Assembly: GCA_965248395.1 (NCBI GenBank)
Contig: OZ252103.1
Location: 1,922,001-1,986,000 of the forward strand
From: JAAXHH01 sp965248395
GTDB taxonomy: Bacteria; JAAXHH01
DNA length: 64,000 nucleotides
Reading direction: 5' to 3'
This document shows positions 33,636-42,851 of this stretch, in pieces. How positions within the stretch are numbered: position 1 is the stretch's first letter; every line of letters begins with the position of its first letter. The notes under the pieces are model-generated. The model was not told the origin of the DNA. It made no database searches and saw only the letters and a program-made list of their open reading frames with translations. Position numbers and translations under genes: made by a program.

Positions 33636-35246
33636 ATGGCAACCATTACCATAGACGATCAGCAGTACACCGTTGAAGAAGGCCGCAACCTGATTGACGC
33701 CGCGGCGGACCTCGGCATCGACATCCCCCATTTCTGCTATCATCCGGGCCTTGCGCCGGATGGAAACTGCCGGATGTGCCTTACCGAGATGGAGATACGG
33801 CCCGGCCAGTTCGGCATCGTCACGTCGTGTACCATACGGATCAAGGACGGGATGAATTTCCGGTTCAATTCCCCGGCGGTGCTGGACAACCGCAAGGGGA
33901 TCATGGAATTCCTGCTGATCAACCACCCCCTGGATTGCCCTTGGTGCGACCAGGCCGGGGAATGCAAGCTGCAGGATCATTCCTTCGACCATGGCCGCGG
34001 CCACAGCAGGTTCGTCGAGACCAAGCGCGTCCCGCCGAAGAAAGACCTCGGACCGCATATCATGCTGTACACGACGCGTTGCATACTATGCCAGCGCTGC
34101 ACCCGATTCTGTGACGAGATCACGGGGACGTCCGAACTCGGTGTAGTCCAGATGGGAAGCAAATCCGAGATCGCGACTTTCGAGGGCGTACCCCTGGACA
34201 ACAAGATGTCGGCGAACGTGGCGGACATTTGTCCCGTAGGCGCCCTGGTAACCAAGGATTTCCTCTACAAGCCCCGTATCTGGCATTACGAAAAGGTGAA
34301 CACCCTCTGCCCCGGCTGCGCCACGGGGTGCAACACGACCCTGGAAGTCATGCATCAGCAGATCTACCGCACCAGTCCCCGGCATAACGAGGACGTCAAC
34401 GGTTACTGGATGTGCGACGAGGGGCGGTTCTGCTACCATGACTGGCAGGGCGTGGACCGGTTGAAATCTCCCTTGAAGCGGGTGGACGGCGAACTGCGCC
34501 AGGTCCCTTGGCCGGATGCCCTGGAAACCGCCGTCAGCGGCATTCAGTCTGTCATGGATACCGAAGAGGACTCCGCCATGGGCGTGGTCGGGTCATCCAT
34601 GGCGACCAACGAGGAGAATTTCCTGCTGCGCAAACTGGCCGCGGACGCCTTCGGATCGTCGAGGATCGGCCTTAACCGCAAACCCGAAGGGGAAGCGTGG
34701 ACGGCCAAGAGCGGTTTTCGCATCGAAGCGGACAAGTCGCCCAACGGCAGGGGCGCCGGCGACATGCTGGGCGCGGACTCGCTGGACGACATCCTGCAAG
34801 GCATAGCTGATGGATCGATACGGGGACTCTACGTGCTTGGCGGGGATATCGGCCAGACCCTTTCGCCGGAGGTGGCGGAGGCCTTCCGCAAGCTCGAATT
34901 CCTGGTGGTGCACGACGTGCGCCGCTCCGACCTTTCCGAGCTGGCCGACATCGTTTTCCCCACCGCTATACCCTTTGAGAAAAGCGGTACCATGACCAAT
35001 GCGCAGGGCCGCGTACAGCGGATGAACCCCGCGTTCCCACTGCCCGGCGGCGCGCGGGATGATGGCGCCATTATCAGGTATTTCGGTCAGTGCATGGGCG
35101 TCGGCATGGGCGGAACGGAACCCGCTGAAATCCTGGAGGAAATCGCGGGATTGGTCGAAGGATATGCTGGACTCACCTATGACCTGATCGGCGATCAGGG
35201 CGCCATGACGGGCGGCGTGGAGCCGTCCGAAGCCGCGGGAGGTTAG
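33636..35246 (+). CDS. nuoG: NADH-quinone oxidoreductase subunit G, short form
   Basis: The 536-residue iron-sulfur subunit has an N-terminal [2Fe-2S] domain with CYHPGLAPDGNCRMC and CPWCDQAGEC. The His/Cys-ligated cluster region follows (CILCQRCTRFC), then the CPGCATGCN cluster of the molybdopterin-like part. The C-terminal domain keeps IVFPTAIPFEKSGTMTNAQGR but is much shorter than the 750-900 residue forms of E. coli or Thermus. The missing part is mostly non-cofactor molybdopterin-oxidoreductase fold. The reading frame is intact and the neighbours are close, so this looks like a natural short type, not a truncation. Confidence 0.93.
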   Translation: MATITIDDQQYTVEEGRNLIDAAADLGIDIPHFCYHPGLAPDGNCRMCLTEMEIRPGQFGIVTSCTIRIKDGMNFRFNSPAVLDNRKGIMEFLLINHPLDCPWCDQAGECKLQDHSFDHGRGHSRFVETKRVPPKKDLGPHIMLYTTRCILCQRCTRFCDEITGTSELGVVQMGSKSEIATFEGVPLDNKMSANVADICPVGALVTKDFLYKPRIWHYEKVNTLCPGCATGCNTTLEVMHQQIYRTSPRHNEDVNGYWMCDEGRFCYHDWQGVDRLKSPLKRVDGELRQVPWPDALETAVSGIQSVMDTEEDSAMGVVGSSMATNEENFLLRKLAADAFGSSRIGLNRKPEGEAWTAKSGFRIEADKSPNGRGAGDMLGADSLDDILQGIADGSIRGLYVLGGDIGQTLSPEVAEAFRKLEFLVVHDVRRSDLSELADIVFPTAIPFEKSGTMTNAQGRVQRMNPAFPLPGGARDDGAIIRYFGQCMGVGMGGTEPAEILEEIAGLVEGYAGLTYDLIGDQGAMTGGVEPSEAAGG

Positions 35247-35250
35247 TGGA

Positions 35251-36309
35251 TTGGTCGTGGATCCCATGATCTTGGAAGGCGCCATCGCCCTGGTTAAAAT
35301 CGGCATCCTGCTGGGCGTGGTGTTCACAACCGTCGCCTACCTCACCTTCATGGAACGCCGGGTAAGCGCCCTGATACAGGACCGGCTCGGTCCCAATCGT
35401 GTCGGTCCCATGGGGCTGTTGCAACCCCTGGCCGACGGTATCAAGTTCATGTGGAAGGAAGAGTTCATTCCGGCAAGCGCCGATAGAACCCTCTTCGCCA
35501 TCGCGCCGGCACTGATCCTGGTACCGGCCCTGTTGATCTTCGCCGTGATACCCGTGGGCGGCGAAGTGACCATCCCTGCTTTTACCCTTTTCGGCCTGCA
35601 GATCCAGGAAACCACGACCACGCTACAGATCATCGATCTGAACGTCGGTATTCTGTATGTCCTGGGCATGACCTCCATCGCCGTGTACGGGATCGCCCTG
35701 GGCGGATGGAGCGCCAATAACAAGTTCACCCTGCTGGGCGGCATAAGAGCCTCGGCGCAGATGATCAGTTACGAATTGTCGCTGGGCCTGTCGATCGTCG
35801 GCATTCTCATGCTCACGGGATCGCTCCAGATGAGCAGAATCGTCGACGCGCAGGGAACGTTCTTCGACTGGTTCATATTCCGCCAGCCGCTGGCCTTCCT
35901 GATCTTCGTCATTGCGGCGTACGCCGAAAACAACCGCCTGCCCTTCGACCTGGTCGAGTGCGAGCAGGAGCTCGTCGGCGGCTACCACACGGAATACAGC
36001 AGCATGCGTTTTTCCATGTTCATGATCTCTGAATATGCCAGCATGATCGCGGCTTCGGCCCTGATGGCGACCCTCTTCTTCGGGGGATGGCACATGCCCT
36101 TCGAAGACCTGGTCGGTCCGGGCCTGGTGACTGTTTACCAGGTAGCGGGGTTTCTGATCAAGACGGGATTCTTCCTCTTCGTCTATATCTGGGTGAGGTG
36201 GTCGCTGCCGCGTTTCCGCTACGATCAGCTGATGGCGATCGGATGGAAGGTACTGCTGCCGCTGGCCCTGTTGAACGTCGTATTTACCGGAATCTTGATG
36301 CTGGTCTGA
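35251..36309 (+). CDS. nuoH: NADH-quinone oxidoreductase subunit H
   Basis: The 352-residue membrane subunit has about eight helices and lines the quinone channel and first proton path. The hallmark loop ERRVSALIQDRLGPNRVGP is near residue 31, followed by LLQPLADGIKF. Later, the acidic AEXNRxPFDLxExExELVGGYHTEYS segment (near 227) is the conserved E-channel loop. The start is TTG at 35251, or GTG at 35257 or ATG at 35266; the first gives the closest spacing to nuoG (4 bp). Length fits the family. Confidence 0.95.
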   Translation: MVVDPMILEGAIALVKIGILLGVVFTTVAYLTFMERRVSALIQDRLGPNRVGPMGLLQPLADGIKFMWKEEFIPASADRTLFAIAPALILVPALLIFAVIPVGGEVTIPAFTLFGLQIQETTTTLQIIDLNVGILYVLGMTSIAVYGIALGGWSANNKFTLLGGIRASAQMISYELSLGLSIVGILMLTGSLQMSRIVDAQGTFFDWFIFRQPLAFLIFVIAAYAENNRLPFDLVECEQELVGGYHTEYSSMRFSMFMISEYASMIAASALMATLFFGGWHMPFEDLVGPGLVTVYQVAGFLIKTGFFLFVYIWVRWSLPRFRYDQLMAIGWKVLLPLALLNVVFTGILMLV

Positions 36310-36327
36310 CACGGGAGAGTGCAACCC

Positions 36328-36897
36328 ATGGCAATCGTCGTTGAAGCGCGCAAGATGACCCTGGCGGAACGGCTGTACCTTCCGGCGGTGATCAAGGGCA
36401 TGCTCCTGACCCTGTCGCACCTGTTCAAGAAAAATGTCACGATGCAATATCCGGAGGTGCAGACGATCCTGCCTCCCGGATACCGCGGCGCCCACCGGCT
36501 CAACAAGGACGAGCAGGACCGAATCAAGTGCGTGGCCTGTGAAATGTGCGCCGTGGCCTGTCCCGCCGACTGCATCACCATTGAAGGCGAGGAGACCGAA
36601 TGGAACGACCGGGAGAAGATCCCCCGCACCTTCCAGATCGACATGCTCCGATGCATATTCTGCGGCATGTGTGTCGAGGCTTGCCCCGAAGACGCCATTG
36701 ATATGACGGACAACATCGATCTCGTGGCCACGACGCGGGAAGAGATGATCTGGGACAGGGAGCGCCTGCTGAAAAACTACGATGAAACCAGGGACCAGAA
36801 AGGCACACTGGGCCAGGTCCTGAGAAACAGTCTAAAGCCGTACACCCGTCCCCGGGGAGATCAGCTTCCCAAGCCAAGCGAACCGGGCGGTCATTGA
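36328..36897 (+). CDS. nuoI: NADH-quinone oxidoreductase subunit I
   Basis: The 189-residue ferredoxin-like subunit holds clusters N6a and N6b. It has two complete C-x2-C-x2-C-x3-C-P motifs, CVACEMCAVACP and CIFCGMCVEACP, spaced about 40 residues apart. ATG 36328 is preferred to GTG 36319 because GGGAG sits 10 nt before it and only 2 nt before the GTG. The N-terminal hydrophobic stretch and basic region fit docking on the membrane arm. The C-terminal tail is Pro/Arg-rich and variable in the family. Confidence 0.96.
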   Translation: MAIVVEARKMTLAERLYLPAVIKGMLLTLSHLFKKNVTMQYPEVQTILPPGYRGAHRLNKDEQDRIKCVACEMCAVACPADCITIEGEETEWNDREKIPRTFQIDMLRCIFCGMCVEACPEDAIDMTDNIDLVATTREEMIWDRERLLKNYDETRDQKGTLGQVLRNSLKPYTRPRGDQLPKPSEPGGH

Positions 36898-36925
36898 AAG
36901 GCATCGGCTCACTTCAACGATACCC

Positions 36926-37441
36926 ATGGAACTATACTTCTTCCTGTTTTTCGCCGCTGTAGCCGTCGTGAGCAGCGTGGCGATGGTCCTGCAGCGCAAT
37001 CCGATTTACTGCGTGCTGCTGCTGATCATGGTCATGATATCCATCGCCGGCCTGTACCTGATGCTGGATGCACAGTTCGTCGCGATCATTCAGATCGTGG
37101 TATACGCCGGCGCCATCATGGTGCTGTTTCTCTTCGTCATCATGCTCCTGAACCTGAGTCGTGAAGACGGTGGGGCGTTGCGGATTCAGAAACCGCTGGC
37201 GGTCCTCCTGACCGGTCTCCTTTTCCTGCCCGTGGCGGCCATGGTGATGTCATACACGGGCGGTGGAACGCCGCCGCCGGTGGATGGGGACCTGGCCGGA
37301 TTTGGAGAAGTGGAGCAGATCGGATCACTGCTTTTTACGAAGTACCTGCTGCCCGTTGAGATCGCGGCCGTGCTCCTGCTGATCGCCATCGTCGGGGCCG
37401 TGGTGCTGACCCGCAAGGGCACCGTTTCCGTGGGCGAGTGA
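36926..37441 (+). CDS. nuoJ: NADH-quinone oxidoreductase subunit J
   Basis: The 171-residue membrane subunit has five hydrophobic helices. The third carries the conserved VVYAGAIMVLFLFVIMLL, which contains the pi-bulge region that moves during turnover. The C-terminal helix (LLIAIVGAVVLTRKG) ends typically. It lies between nuoI and nuoK with short gaps (28 and 30 bp), in canonical order. Confidence 0.94.
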   Translation: MELYFFLFFAAVAVVSSVAMVLQRNPIYCVLLLIMVMISIAGLYLMLDAQFVAIIQIVVYAGAIMVLFLFVIMLLNLSREDGGALRIQKPLAVLLTGLLFLPVAAMVMSYTGGGTPPPVDGDLAGFGEVEQIGSLLFTKYLLPVEIAAVLLLIAIVGAVVLTRKGTVSVGE

Positions 37442-37471
37442 ATCTTTGTCGGTTATGGAATCGATTAACCC

Positions 37472-37774
37472 ATGATACCTGTCTCCTATTACCTGGTTCT
37501 CAGCGCGGTCCTCTTTCTCGTGGGTACGACCGGCGTGCTGGTCCGGCGGAACGCGATCATCGTGCTGATGGGTATAGAATTGATGCTCAATGGGGCCAAC
37601 CTGTCCTTCGTGGCCTTCGCCAGGCAGTTCGGCATGGTCGACGGCCACATCTACGTATTCCTGGTGATTACCGTGGCGGCCGCCGAGGTGGCGATCGGGC
37701 TGGCCCTGGTCATCCTGCTTTTCCGCAACCGGGGAACTGTCAACATTGACGAGGTTCGGTCCCTGCGCTGGTGA
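37472..37774 (+). CDS. nuoK: NADH-quinone oxidoreductase subunit K
   Basis: The 100-residue, three-helix subunit is related to MrpC. The conserved glutamate of helix two is in VLMGIELMLNGANL (near residue 36), and a second acidic residue, in AAAEVAIGLALV near 71, completes the half-channel pair. The start is ATG 37472. nuoL begins 22 bp downstream. Length is normal for the family. Confidence 0.95.
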   Translation: MIPVSYYLVLSAVLFLVGTTGVLVRRNAIIVLMGIELMLNGANLSFVAFARQFGMVDGHIYVFLVITVAAAEVAIGLALVILLFRNRGTVNIDEVRSLRW

Positions 37775-37796
37775 CCGCAACCCCATAGAGAACAAC

Positions 37797-39722
37797 ATGA
37801 CCGAATCTTTCAGCTATGTCTGGTTGATCCCGTGCCTGCCCCTGCTCGGCGCCTTCATCAACGTATTCTGTAACCGTAATCCCAGGGTGTCCGGGACGAT
37901 CGCCTGCGCCGCGGTGGCCGTGTCCTTTGTGCTCGTGCTGGGCGTTTTTCTGCAGCTCACCGGGTTGCCCGCCGGGGAACGCAGCGTTGACGTGGTCGCC
38001 TATTCCTGGATTACGGCCGGCACCTTCTCGGTGGACGTGGCCTTCCTGATCGATCCGCTGTCTACGGTCATGATGCTGGTCGTCACCGGCGTCGGCCTGC
38101 TGATTCACGTCTATTCCATCGGTTACATGGCCAAGGACACCTGCTGCGTCCGTTATTTCTCCTACCTGAACCTGTTCATGTTCGCCATGCTCATCCTCGT
38201 GATGGGCAACAATTTCCTGCTGATGTTCGTCGGCTGGGAAGGGGTTGGGCTATGTTCCTACCTGCTCATCGGATTCTGGTGCGAAAGGCAGTCCGCGGCG
38301 AACGCGGGCATGAAGGCCTTCGTGGTGAACCGCGTCGGTGATTTCGCCTTCATCCTCGGCCTGCTCCTGATTTTCCTGTATGCCGGCTCGCTGACGTTTG
38401 CGGACGTTTTCGCGACCGATCCCGCCGTCCTCGCGCCGGTCATTACGGCGATTACCCTGCTGCTGTTCATCGGGGCCATGGGCAAGTCCGCCCAGGTGCC
38501 CCTTCACGTCTGGCTTCCGGATGCCATGGAAGGCCCCACGCCGGTCAGCGCGTTGATCCACGCAGCCACCATGGTGACCGCCGGCGTGTACATGGTCGCG
38601 CGTTGTCACACGCTCTTCGTCCAGTCCGCCACGGCCATGACCGTCGTTGCCGTCATCGGCGCGGTCACCGCCATTTTCGCCGCGTACATCGCCATGACCC
38701 AGTACGATATCAAGCGCGTCCTGGCCTATTCCACGATCAGCCAGCTGGGATACATGTTCCTGGCCTGCGGCGTCGGTTATTTCACCGCGGGTATCTTCCA
38801 CCTCGTCACCCACGCTTTCTTCAAGGCGCTGCTGTTCATGGGCGCGGGCAGTGTGATTCACGCGCTGGAACACGCCCTGGAAGAGGGCAGGGATCCCCAG
38901 GATCTCCGCAACATGGGCGGGCTCGGCAGCCTCATGCCGGTGACCTATAAATCCATGCTGCTTGCTACCCTGGCCATCGCGGGGATAGCGCCCTTCGCCG
39001 GTTTTTTCAGCAAGGACCTGATTCTGTGGGGAGCCTTCGTCAACGCGCCCGTGCTGTGGGTTGTCGGACTGGTCACCGCGGTGATGACCTCCTTCTACAT
39101 GTTCCGGGTGCTGTTCATGACCTTTGGCGGCAAGACCCGTCTGAACCCGTCGGAGACCGGCAAGGTACACGAATCGTCCCGGGTCATGATCGTGCCGCTG
39201 GTCTTGCTCGCCGTATTGTCCACCGTGGGGGGCTTCATAGGCATTCCCCACGTGTTTGCGGATGGCATGGACCGTTTCGGCGGGTTTCTTGCACCCGTGT
39301 TTTCCACAATGCCGGAAACACCGGTCCCCTCGGCAAGCACTGAACTGGCCGTGATGGCCCTGACCCTGTTGCTGGCCGCGGCCGGTATCTGGGGCGCTTA
39401 CGTCGTTTACATCCGCGGAAACGCGGTTTTCGACCGCCTGGTTCCCCGTTCTCTGTACACGCTTTCGTTCAGGAAGTTCTACGTAGACGAAATCTACGAC
39501 GTCCTCATCGTCGGGCCGCTCAGGAAGGTCGCCTGGGGATTCTGGCGCATCGTGGATACCGGGATCATCGACGGGGGCTTGACCCTGGCCGCGCTCACGG
39601 TGCGTGGCATGGGGAACGTTATCCGGTATACGCAGACGGGCGTCGTTCAGAATTACGCGCTCATCATGGTCATCGGCGCGCTGGTGGTGGTCGCCTACAT
39701 CACCGGTTACCTGGGACCTTAA
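37797..39722 (+). CDS. nuoL: NADH-quinone oxidoreductase subunit L
   Basis: The 641-residue Mrp-antiporter-like proton pump subunit starts at ATG 37797, preferred to an in-frame start overlapping nuoK. About 16 helices include the conserved Glu of GWEGVGLCSYLLIGFW (helix 5) and the Lys of FIGAMGKSAQVPLHVWLPDAM, followed by GPTPVSALIHAATMV and YDIKRVLAYSTISQLGYM. The C-terminal lateral helix region is present before the last transmembrane segment (VVVAYITGYLGP). Length fits NuoL and not a truncated form. Confidence 0.96.
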   Translation: MTESFSYVWLIPCLPLLGAFINVFCNRNPRVSGTIACAAVAVSFVLVLGVFLQLTGLPAGERSVDVVAYSWITAGTFSVDVAFLIDPLSTVMMLVVTGVGLLIHVYSIGYMAKDTCCVRYFSYLNLFMFAMLILVMGNNFLLMFVGWEGVGLCSYLLIGFWCERQSAANAGMKAFVVNRVGDFAFILGLLLIFLYAGSLTFADVFATDPAVLAPVITAITLLLFIGAMGKSAQVPLHVWLPDAMEGPTPVSALIHAATMVTAGVYMVARCHTLFVQSATAMTVVAVIGAVTAIFAAYIAMTQYDIKRVLAYSTISQLGYMFLACGVGYFTAGIFHLVTHAFFKALLFMGAGSVIHALEHALEEGRDPQDLRNMGGLGSLMPVTYKSMLLATLAIAGIAPFAGFFSKDLILWGAFVNAPVLWVVGLVTAVMTSFYMFRVLFMTFGGKTRLNPSETGKVHESSRVMIVPLVLLAVLSTVGGFIGIPHVFADGMDRFGGFLAPVFSTMPETPVPSASTELAVMALTLLLAAAGIWGAYVVYIRGNAVFDRLVPRSLYTLSFRKFYVDEIYDVLIVGPLRKVAWGFWRIVDTGIIDGGLTLAALTVRGMGNVIRYTQTGVVQNYALIMVIGALVVVAYITGYLGP

Positions 39723-39746
39723 TCGAACAATTCGAAGGTGCTGTTC

Positions 39747-41291
39747 ATGACCGATCTGCCCCTGCTTTCCCTCATGATCTGGCTGCCCGTCCTGGGCGCG
39801 GTGCTGCTCCTCTTCGTCAAAGGGGACACGGCCGCCCGATGGTTAGGATTCGGCGTCACCGCCCTGGTGTTCATCCTGTTCGCGGCCAGTTTCGGAGCGT
39901 TTGAATCCCATGTCGGCGATCCGCAGTTTGTGGAGCGGATACCCTGGATCGAATCTCTGGGCGTGTCCTATCACGTCGGGGCGGACGGCATAAGTATCCT
40001 ACTCGCGGGAATCACCGCGCTCATGTGGCCGCTGGCGCTGCTCGGCACGTGGACGATCGTCGGCGAGCGGGTCCGGGCCTACCAGGTTTTCATGCTGCTG
40101 ATGGAAACCACCCTGTTGGGCGTCTTCTTCTCCCTCGACCTGTTCCTGTTCTTCCTCTTCTGGGAAGGCATGCTGATTCCCATGTATTTCCTGATCGGCA
40201 TCTGGGGTTACGAGAAGAGCGACAGGGCGGCGCTGAAGTTCTTCCTGTTCGCCGTTTTCGGCAGCCTGCTCATGCTGGCCGCCGTCATTACGCTTGCCTT
40301 CCTTTACCATCAGGCCCACGGCGTCCTCACTTTTGAAATGGCCGCGTTGTATCAACTTTCCATGCCACCGGATGTGCAGTTCTGGCTCGCCCTCGCCTTC
40401 ATCGCCGCCTTCGCCGTCAAGGTACCCATGGTGCCCTTTCACACCTGGTTGCCCGATGCCATCGTCCTGGCCGTGGTGCTCGTAAAGATGGCGGCCTACG
40501 GGTTCATTCGCCTTACGCTTCCGTTGTTTCCCGACGCCCTCGCCGAACTGGCTCCCCTGATGTGCGCGATGGCCGCGGCCGGCATTGTCTACGGGGCGCT
40601 GATCGCCCTGGCGCAGTCCGATATCCGAAGGCTGATCGCCTATTCAACCATCAGTCACGCGGGCTTTGTCGTACTTGGCGTATTCGCCCTGAATCAGCAT
40701 GGCATACAGGGCGCCGTCGTCCACATCGTCAGCCTGGCGTTGTCCACGGGCGGGCTGTTCCTGGCCGCGATGATGCTCGTGCAGCGACGGGATACCTGGA
40801 ACATGGAAGACTACGGCGGCCTGTGGCATACGATCCCCGTTTTCTCCGCCTTTCTGCTGGTCTTTACCCTGGCATCGATCGGCCTTCCCGGACTGAGTAA
40901 TTTCGTCGGAGAATTCCTCATCCTGGTCGGCGTATTTCAGAAATACCTGCTGATTGCGGCGGTTGCCGCGACCGGGGTTATCCTGGCGGCCGTCTACATG
41001 CTGAGGATGTACCGGAAAGTCGTCTTCGGTCCGCTGACCAGGACGGAGAACCGGGGATTGAAAGACCTGTCGATTCGCGAGGCGGCCGTGCTCTCCTGCA
41101 TGACGTTGTTCATCGTCTGGATCGGCGTCTACCCACAACCGTTTCTCCGGACCATGGAGGCTTCGGTGCAGAAGCTGCTGGTTCAGACACACCGTCTCGC
41201 CGAAACGGCTCCTGGCGGTACAACACAGATGTCCATCGAATCGTCGTCGCGACTGGACGCGACGCGTGAAACCAGCCAGGACAAGCGATGA
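39747..41291 (+). CDS. nuoM: NADH-quinone oxidoreductase subunit M
   Basis: The 514-residue antiporter-like subunit starts at ATG 39747, which follows GAAGG by 8 nt; an in-frame GTG 9 bp upstream is less well placed. The pumping residues are visible in FFLFWEGMLIPMYFLIGIWG (Glu) and FAVKVPMVPFHTWLPDA (Lys), with DIRRLIAYSTISHAGFV later. About 20 C-terminal residues after the last helix are Ser/Arg-rich. It overlaps nuoN by 4 bp (ATGA). Confidence 0.95.
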   Translation: MTDLPLLSLMIWLPVLGAVLLLFVKGDTAARWLGFGVTALVFILFAASFGAFESHVGDPQFVERIPWIESLGVSYHVGADGISILLAGITALMWPLALLGTWTIVGERVRAYQVFMLLMETTLLGVFFSLDLFLFFLFWEGMLIPMYFLIGIWGYEKSDRAALKFFLFAVFGSLLMLAAVITLAFLYHQAHGVLTFEMAALYQLSMPPDVQFWLALAFIAAFAVKVPMVPFHTWLPDAIVLAVVLVKMAAYGFIRLTLPLFPDALAELAPLMCAMAAAGIVYGALIALAQSDIRRLIAYSTISHAGFVVLGVFALNQHGIQGAVVHIVSLALSTGGLFLAAMMLVQRRDTWNMEDYGGLWHTIPVFSAFLLVFTLASIGLPGLSNFVGEFLILVGVFQKYLLIAAVAATGVILAAVYMLRMYRKVVFGPLTRTENRGLKDLSIREAAVLSCMTLFIVWIGVYPQPFLRTMEASVQKLLVQTHRLAETAPGGTTQMSIESSSRLDATRETSQDKR

Positions 41292-42754
41292 ATATGGTGC
41301 TGCCCGTTGTAAACCTCTACGCCGTGCTGCCGCAGATCGTCCTCGTGTCCGCCGCGACGGTGGTCCTGATCATCGGCCTGTTTGAACGGTTTCGAAAAGG
41401 AATCCCCTACCTGAGTCTCCTGCTGCTCGCGGTTTCGGGCCTGGTTGTCGCCAGCCGGCTGGGGCGGGATCCCATCGTTTTTTCAGATATCTCGCCGATG
41501 ATGGTGATGGACGATTTCAGCCTGGTGGCCACCCTGGTGTTTATCGGCGGCGCCATGCTGACCGTACTGATATCCATCTCCTATGCCGAAGCCAGGTCAA
41601 TCGACCGCGGGGAGTACTACGCGCTGTTGATCTACGCCGTATCGGGCATGAGCATGATGGCGGCGAGTATCGACCTTTTCTCGTTTTTCCTCGGTCTCGA
41701 AGTACTTTCCATTTCGCTCTACGTGCTGATCGGCTTTGAACAGTCAGAAGCCGGATCGAACGAAGGCGCGTTGAAGTACTTCCTGCTGGGCGCCTTCGCC
41801 AGCGGATTCATTCTTTACGGCATTGCCCTGCTGTACGGTGCGAGCGGCAGCACGGAGTACGATGCCATAGCGCGAACACTGGCCGGGGAGAGAAGCGACG
41901 CGGTAAATTTACTGCTGCTCGGGGGACTGGGCCTGCTCCTGGTCGGTATCGGATTCAAGATCTCCATGGTCCCGTTCCATTCCTGGACGCCGGACGTGTA
42001 CCAGGGGGCGCCGACGCCCGTCGCCGCGTTTCTGTCCACCGGTTCCAAGGCGGCCGCCTTCGTGGTATTGATCCGTCTGCTCGGTACGGTTTTCCCCGGT
42101 CTGCAGATGGAATGGTCACCGTTAATCGCGCTGCTGGCTGTCCTCACGATAGCCGTCGGAAACGTCGTTGCGCTGGTACAGACCAATTTGAAACGACTGC
42201 TGGCCTATTCGAGTATCGCCCACGCCGGTTACATGCTTCTGCCGTTCATGTCGAACAGCCAGGACGGAAGCGCGAGTATCGTTTTCTACCTGATGGTGTA
42301 CACGGCCATGAACCTGGGTGCCTTCGGGGTGCTTGCCGTACTCACCACCCGCGGGTCTTCGTGCGGGACACTGGATGACCTGGCCGGCCTGGGCAGGCGC
42401 CATCCCCTGCTCGCCGCGATCATGGCGGTGGTCATGTTTTCCCTGGCTGGTATACCTCCCACGGCTGGTTTCATGGCCAAGTTCTACCTCTTCAGCGCGG
42501 TGGTGACCGGGGGATACATCGAACTGGCCGTGATCGGACTGCTGTTCAGCGGCGTCTCGTTATACTACTACCTGCGTGTCGTAGTCTGGATGTACATGCG
42601 TCCCGCGTCGAGGGAACCCGCCGACGCGACCGGACGCCTGTCCTTCAGCGGCATGACGGCTCTGTGCCTTTCCGCCCTGGCCATCCTGGCCGTGGGCGTT
42701 TTTCCTTCGGAACTGCTTGACCTTGCGCAACGTGCGGTAATGACGCTGCAGTAG
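41288..42754 (+). CDS. nuoN: NADH-quinone oxidoreductase subunit N
   Basis: The 488-residue antiporter-like subunit ends the operon. Key segments are FFLGLEVLSISLYVLIGFE (the helix-5 acidic residue) and FKISMVPFHSWTPDVYQGAPTPVAAFL (channel Lys and Pro-rich loop), followed by NLKRLLAYSSIAHAGYM. It starts in the last 4 bp of nuoM. After its stop there is no clear terminator before the next promoter. Confidence 0.95.
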   Translation: MNMVLPVVNLYAVLPQIVLVSAATVVLIIGLFERFRKGIPYLSLLLLAVSGLVVASRLGRDPIVFSDISPMMVMDDFSLVATLVFIGGAMLTVLISISYAEARSIDRGEYYALLIYAVSGMSMMAASIDLFSFFLGLEVLSISLYVLIGFEQSEAGSNEGALKYFLLGAFASGFILYGIALLYGASGSTEYDAIARTLAGERSDAVNLLLLGGLGLLLVGIGFKISMVPFHSWTPDVYQGAPTPVAAFLSTGSKAAAFVVLIRLLGTVFPGLQMEWSPLIALLAVLTIAVGNVVALVQTNLKRLLAYSSIAHAGYMLLPFMSNSQDGSASIVFYLMVYTAMNLGAFGVLAVLTTRGSSCGTLDDLAGLGRRHPLLAAIMAVVMFSLAGIPPTAGFMAKFYLFSAVVTGGYIELAVIGLLFSGVSLYYYLRVVVWMYMRPASREPADATGRLSFSGMTALCLSALAILAVGVFPSELLDLAQRAVMTLQ

Positions 42755-42807
42755 CCCGCAACCGTTCCGCCTCTCCTCCAGCCATGCGCCCACACCGGCG
42801 AATTGGG

Positions 42808-42836
42808 TTGACTTTTGCACGGTTCTCCGCCATATA
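42808..42836 (+). promoter_or_regulatory. Candidate promoter for the polyprenyl diphosphate synthase
   Basis: TTGACT (42808-42813), 17 bp and CATATA (42831-42836, within CATATATGG) lie just upstream of the synthase. The GTG start at 42852 would leave a leader of under 10 nt; a TTG at 42873 would give a more normal leader. Confidence 0.4.
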
Positions 42837-42851
42837 TGGTTGTAATTCAAC

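Noticed and set aside
38250..39251. Minus-strand open frame of about 330 codons opposite nuoL
   Set aside because: It is antisense to a conserved subunit, with a low-complexity, His/Asp/Gln-rich composition typical of reverse-frame artefacts in high-GC DNA.
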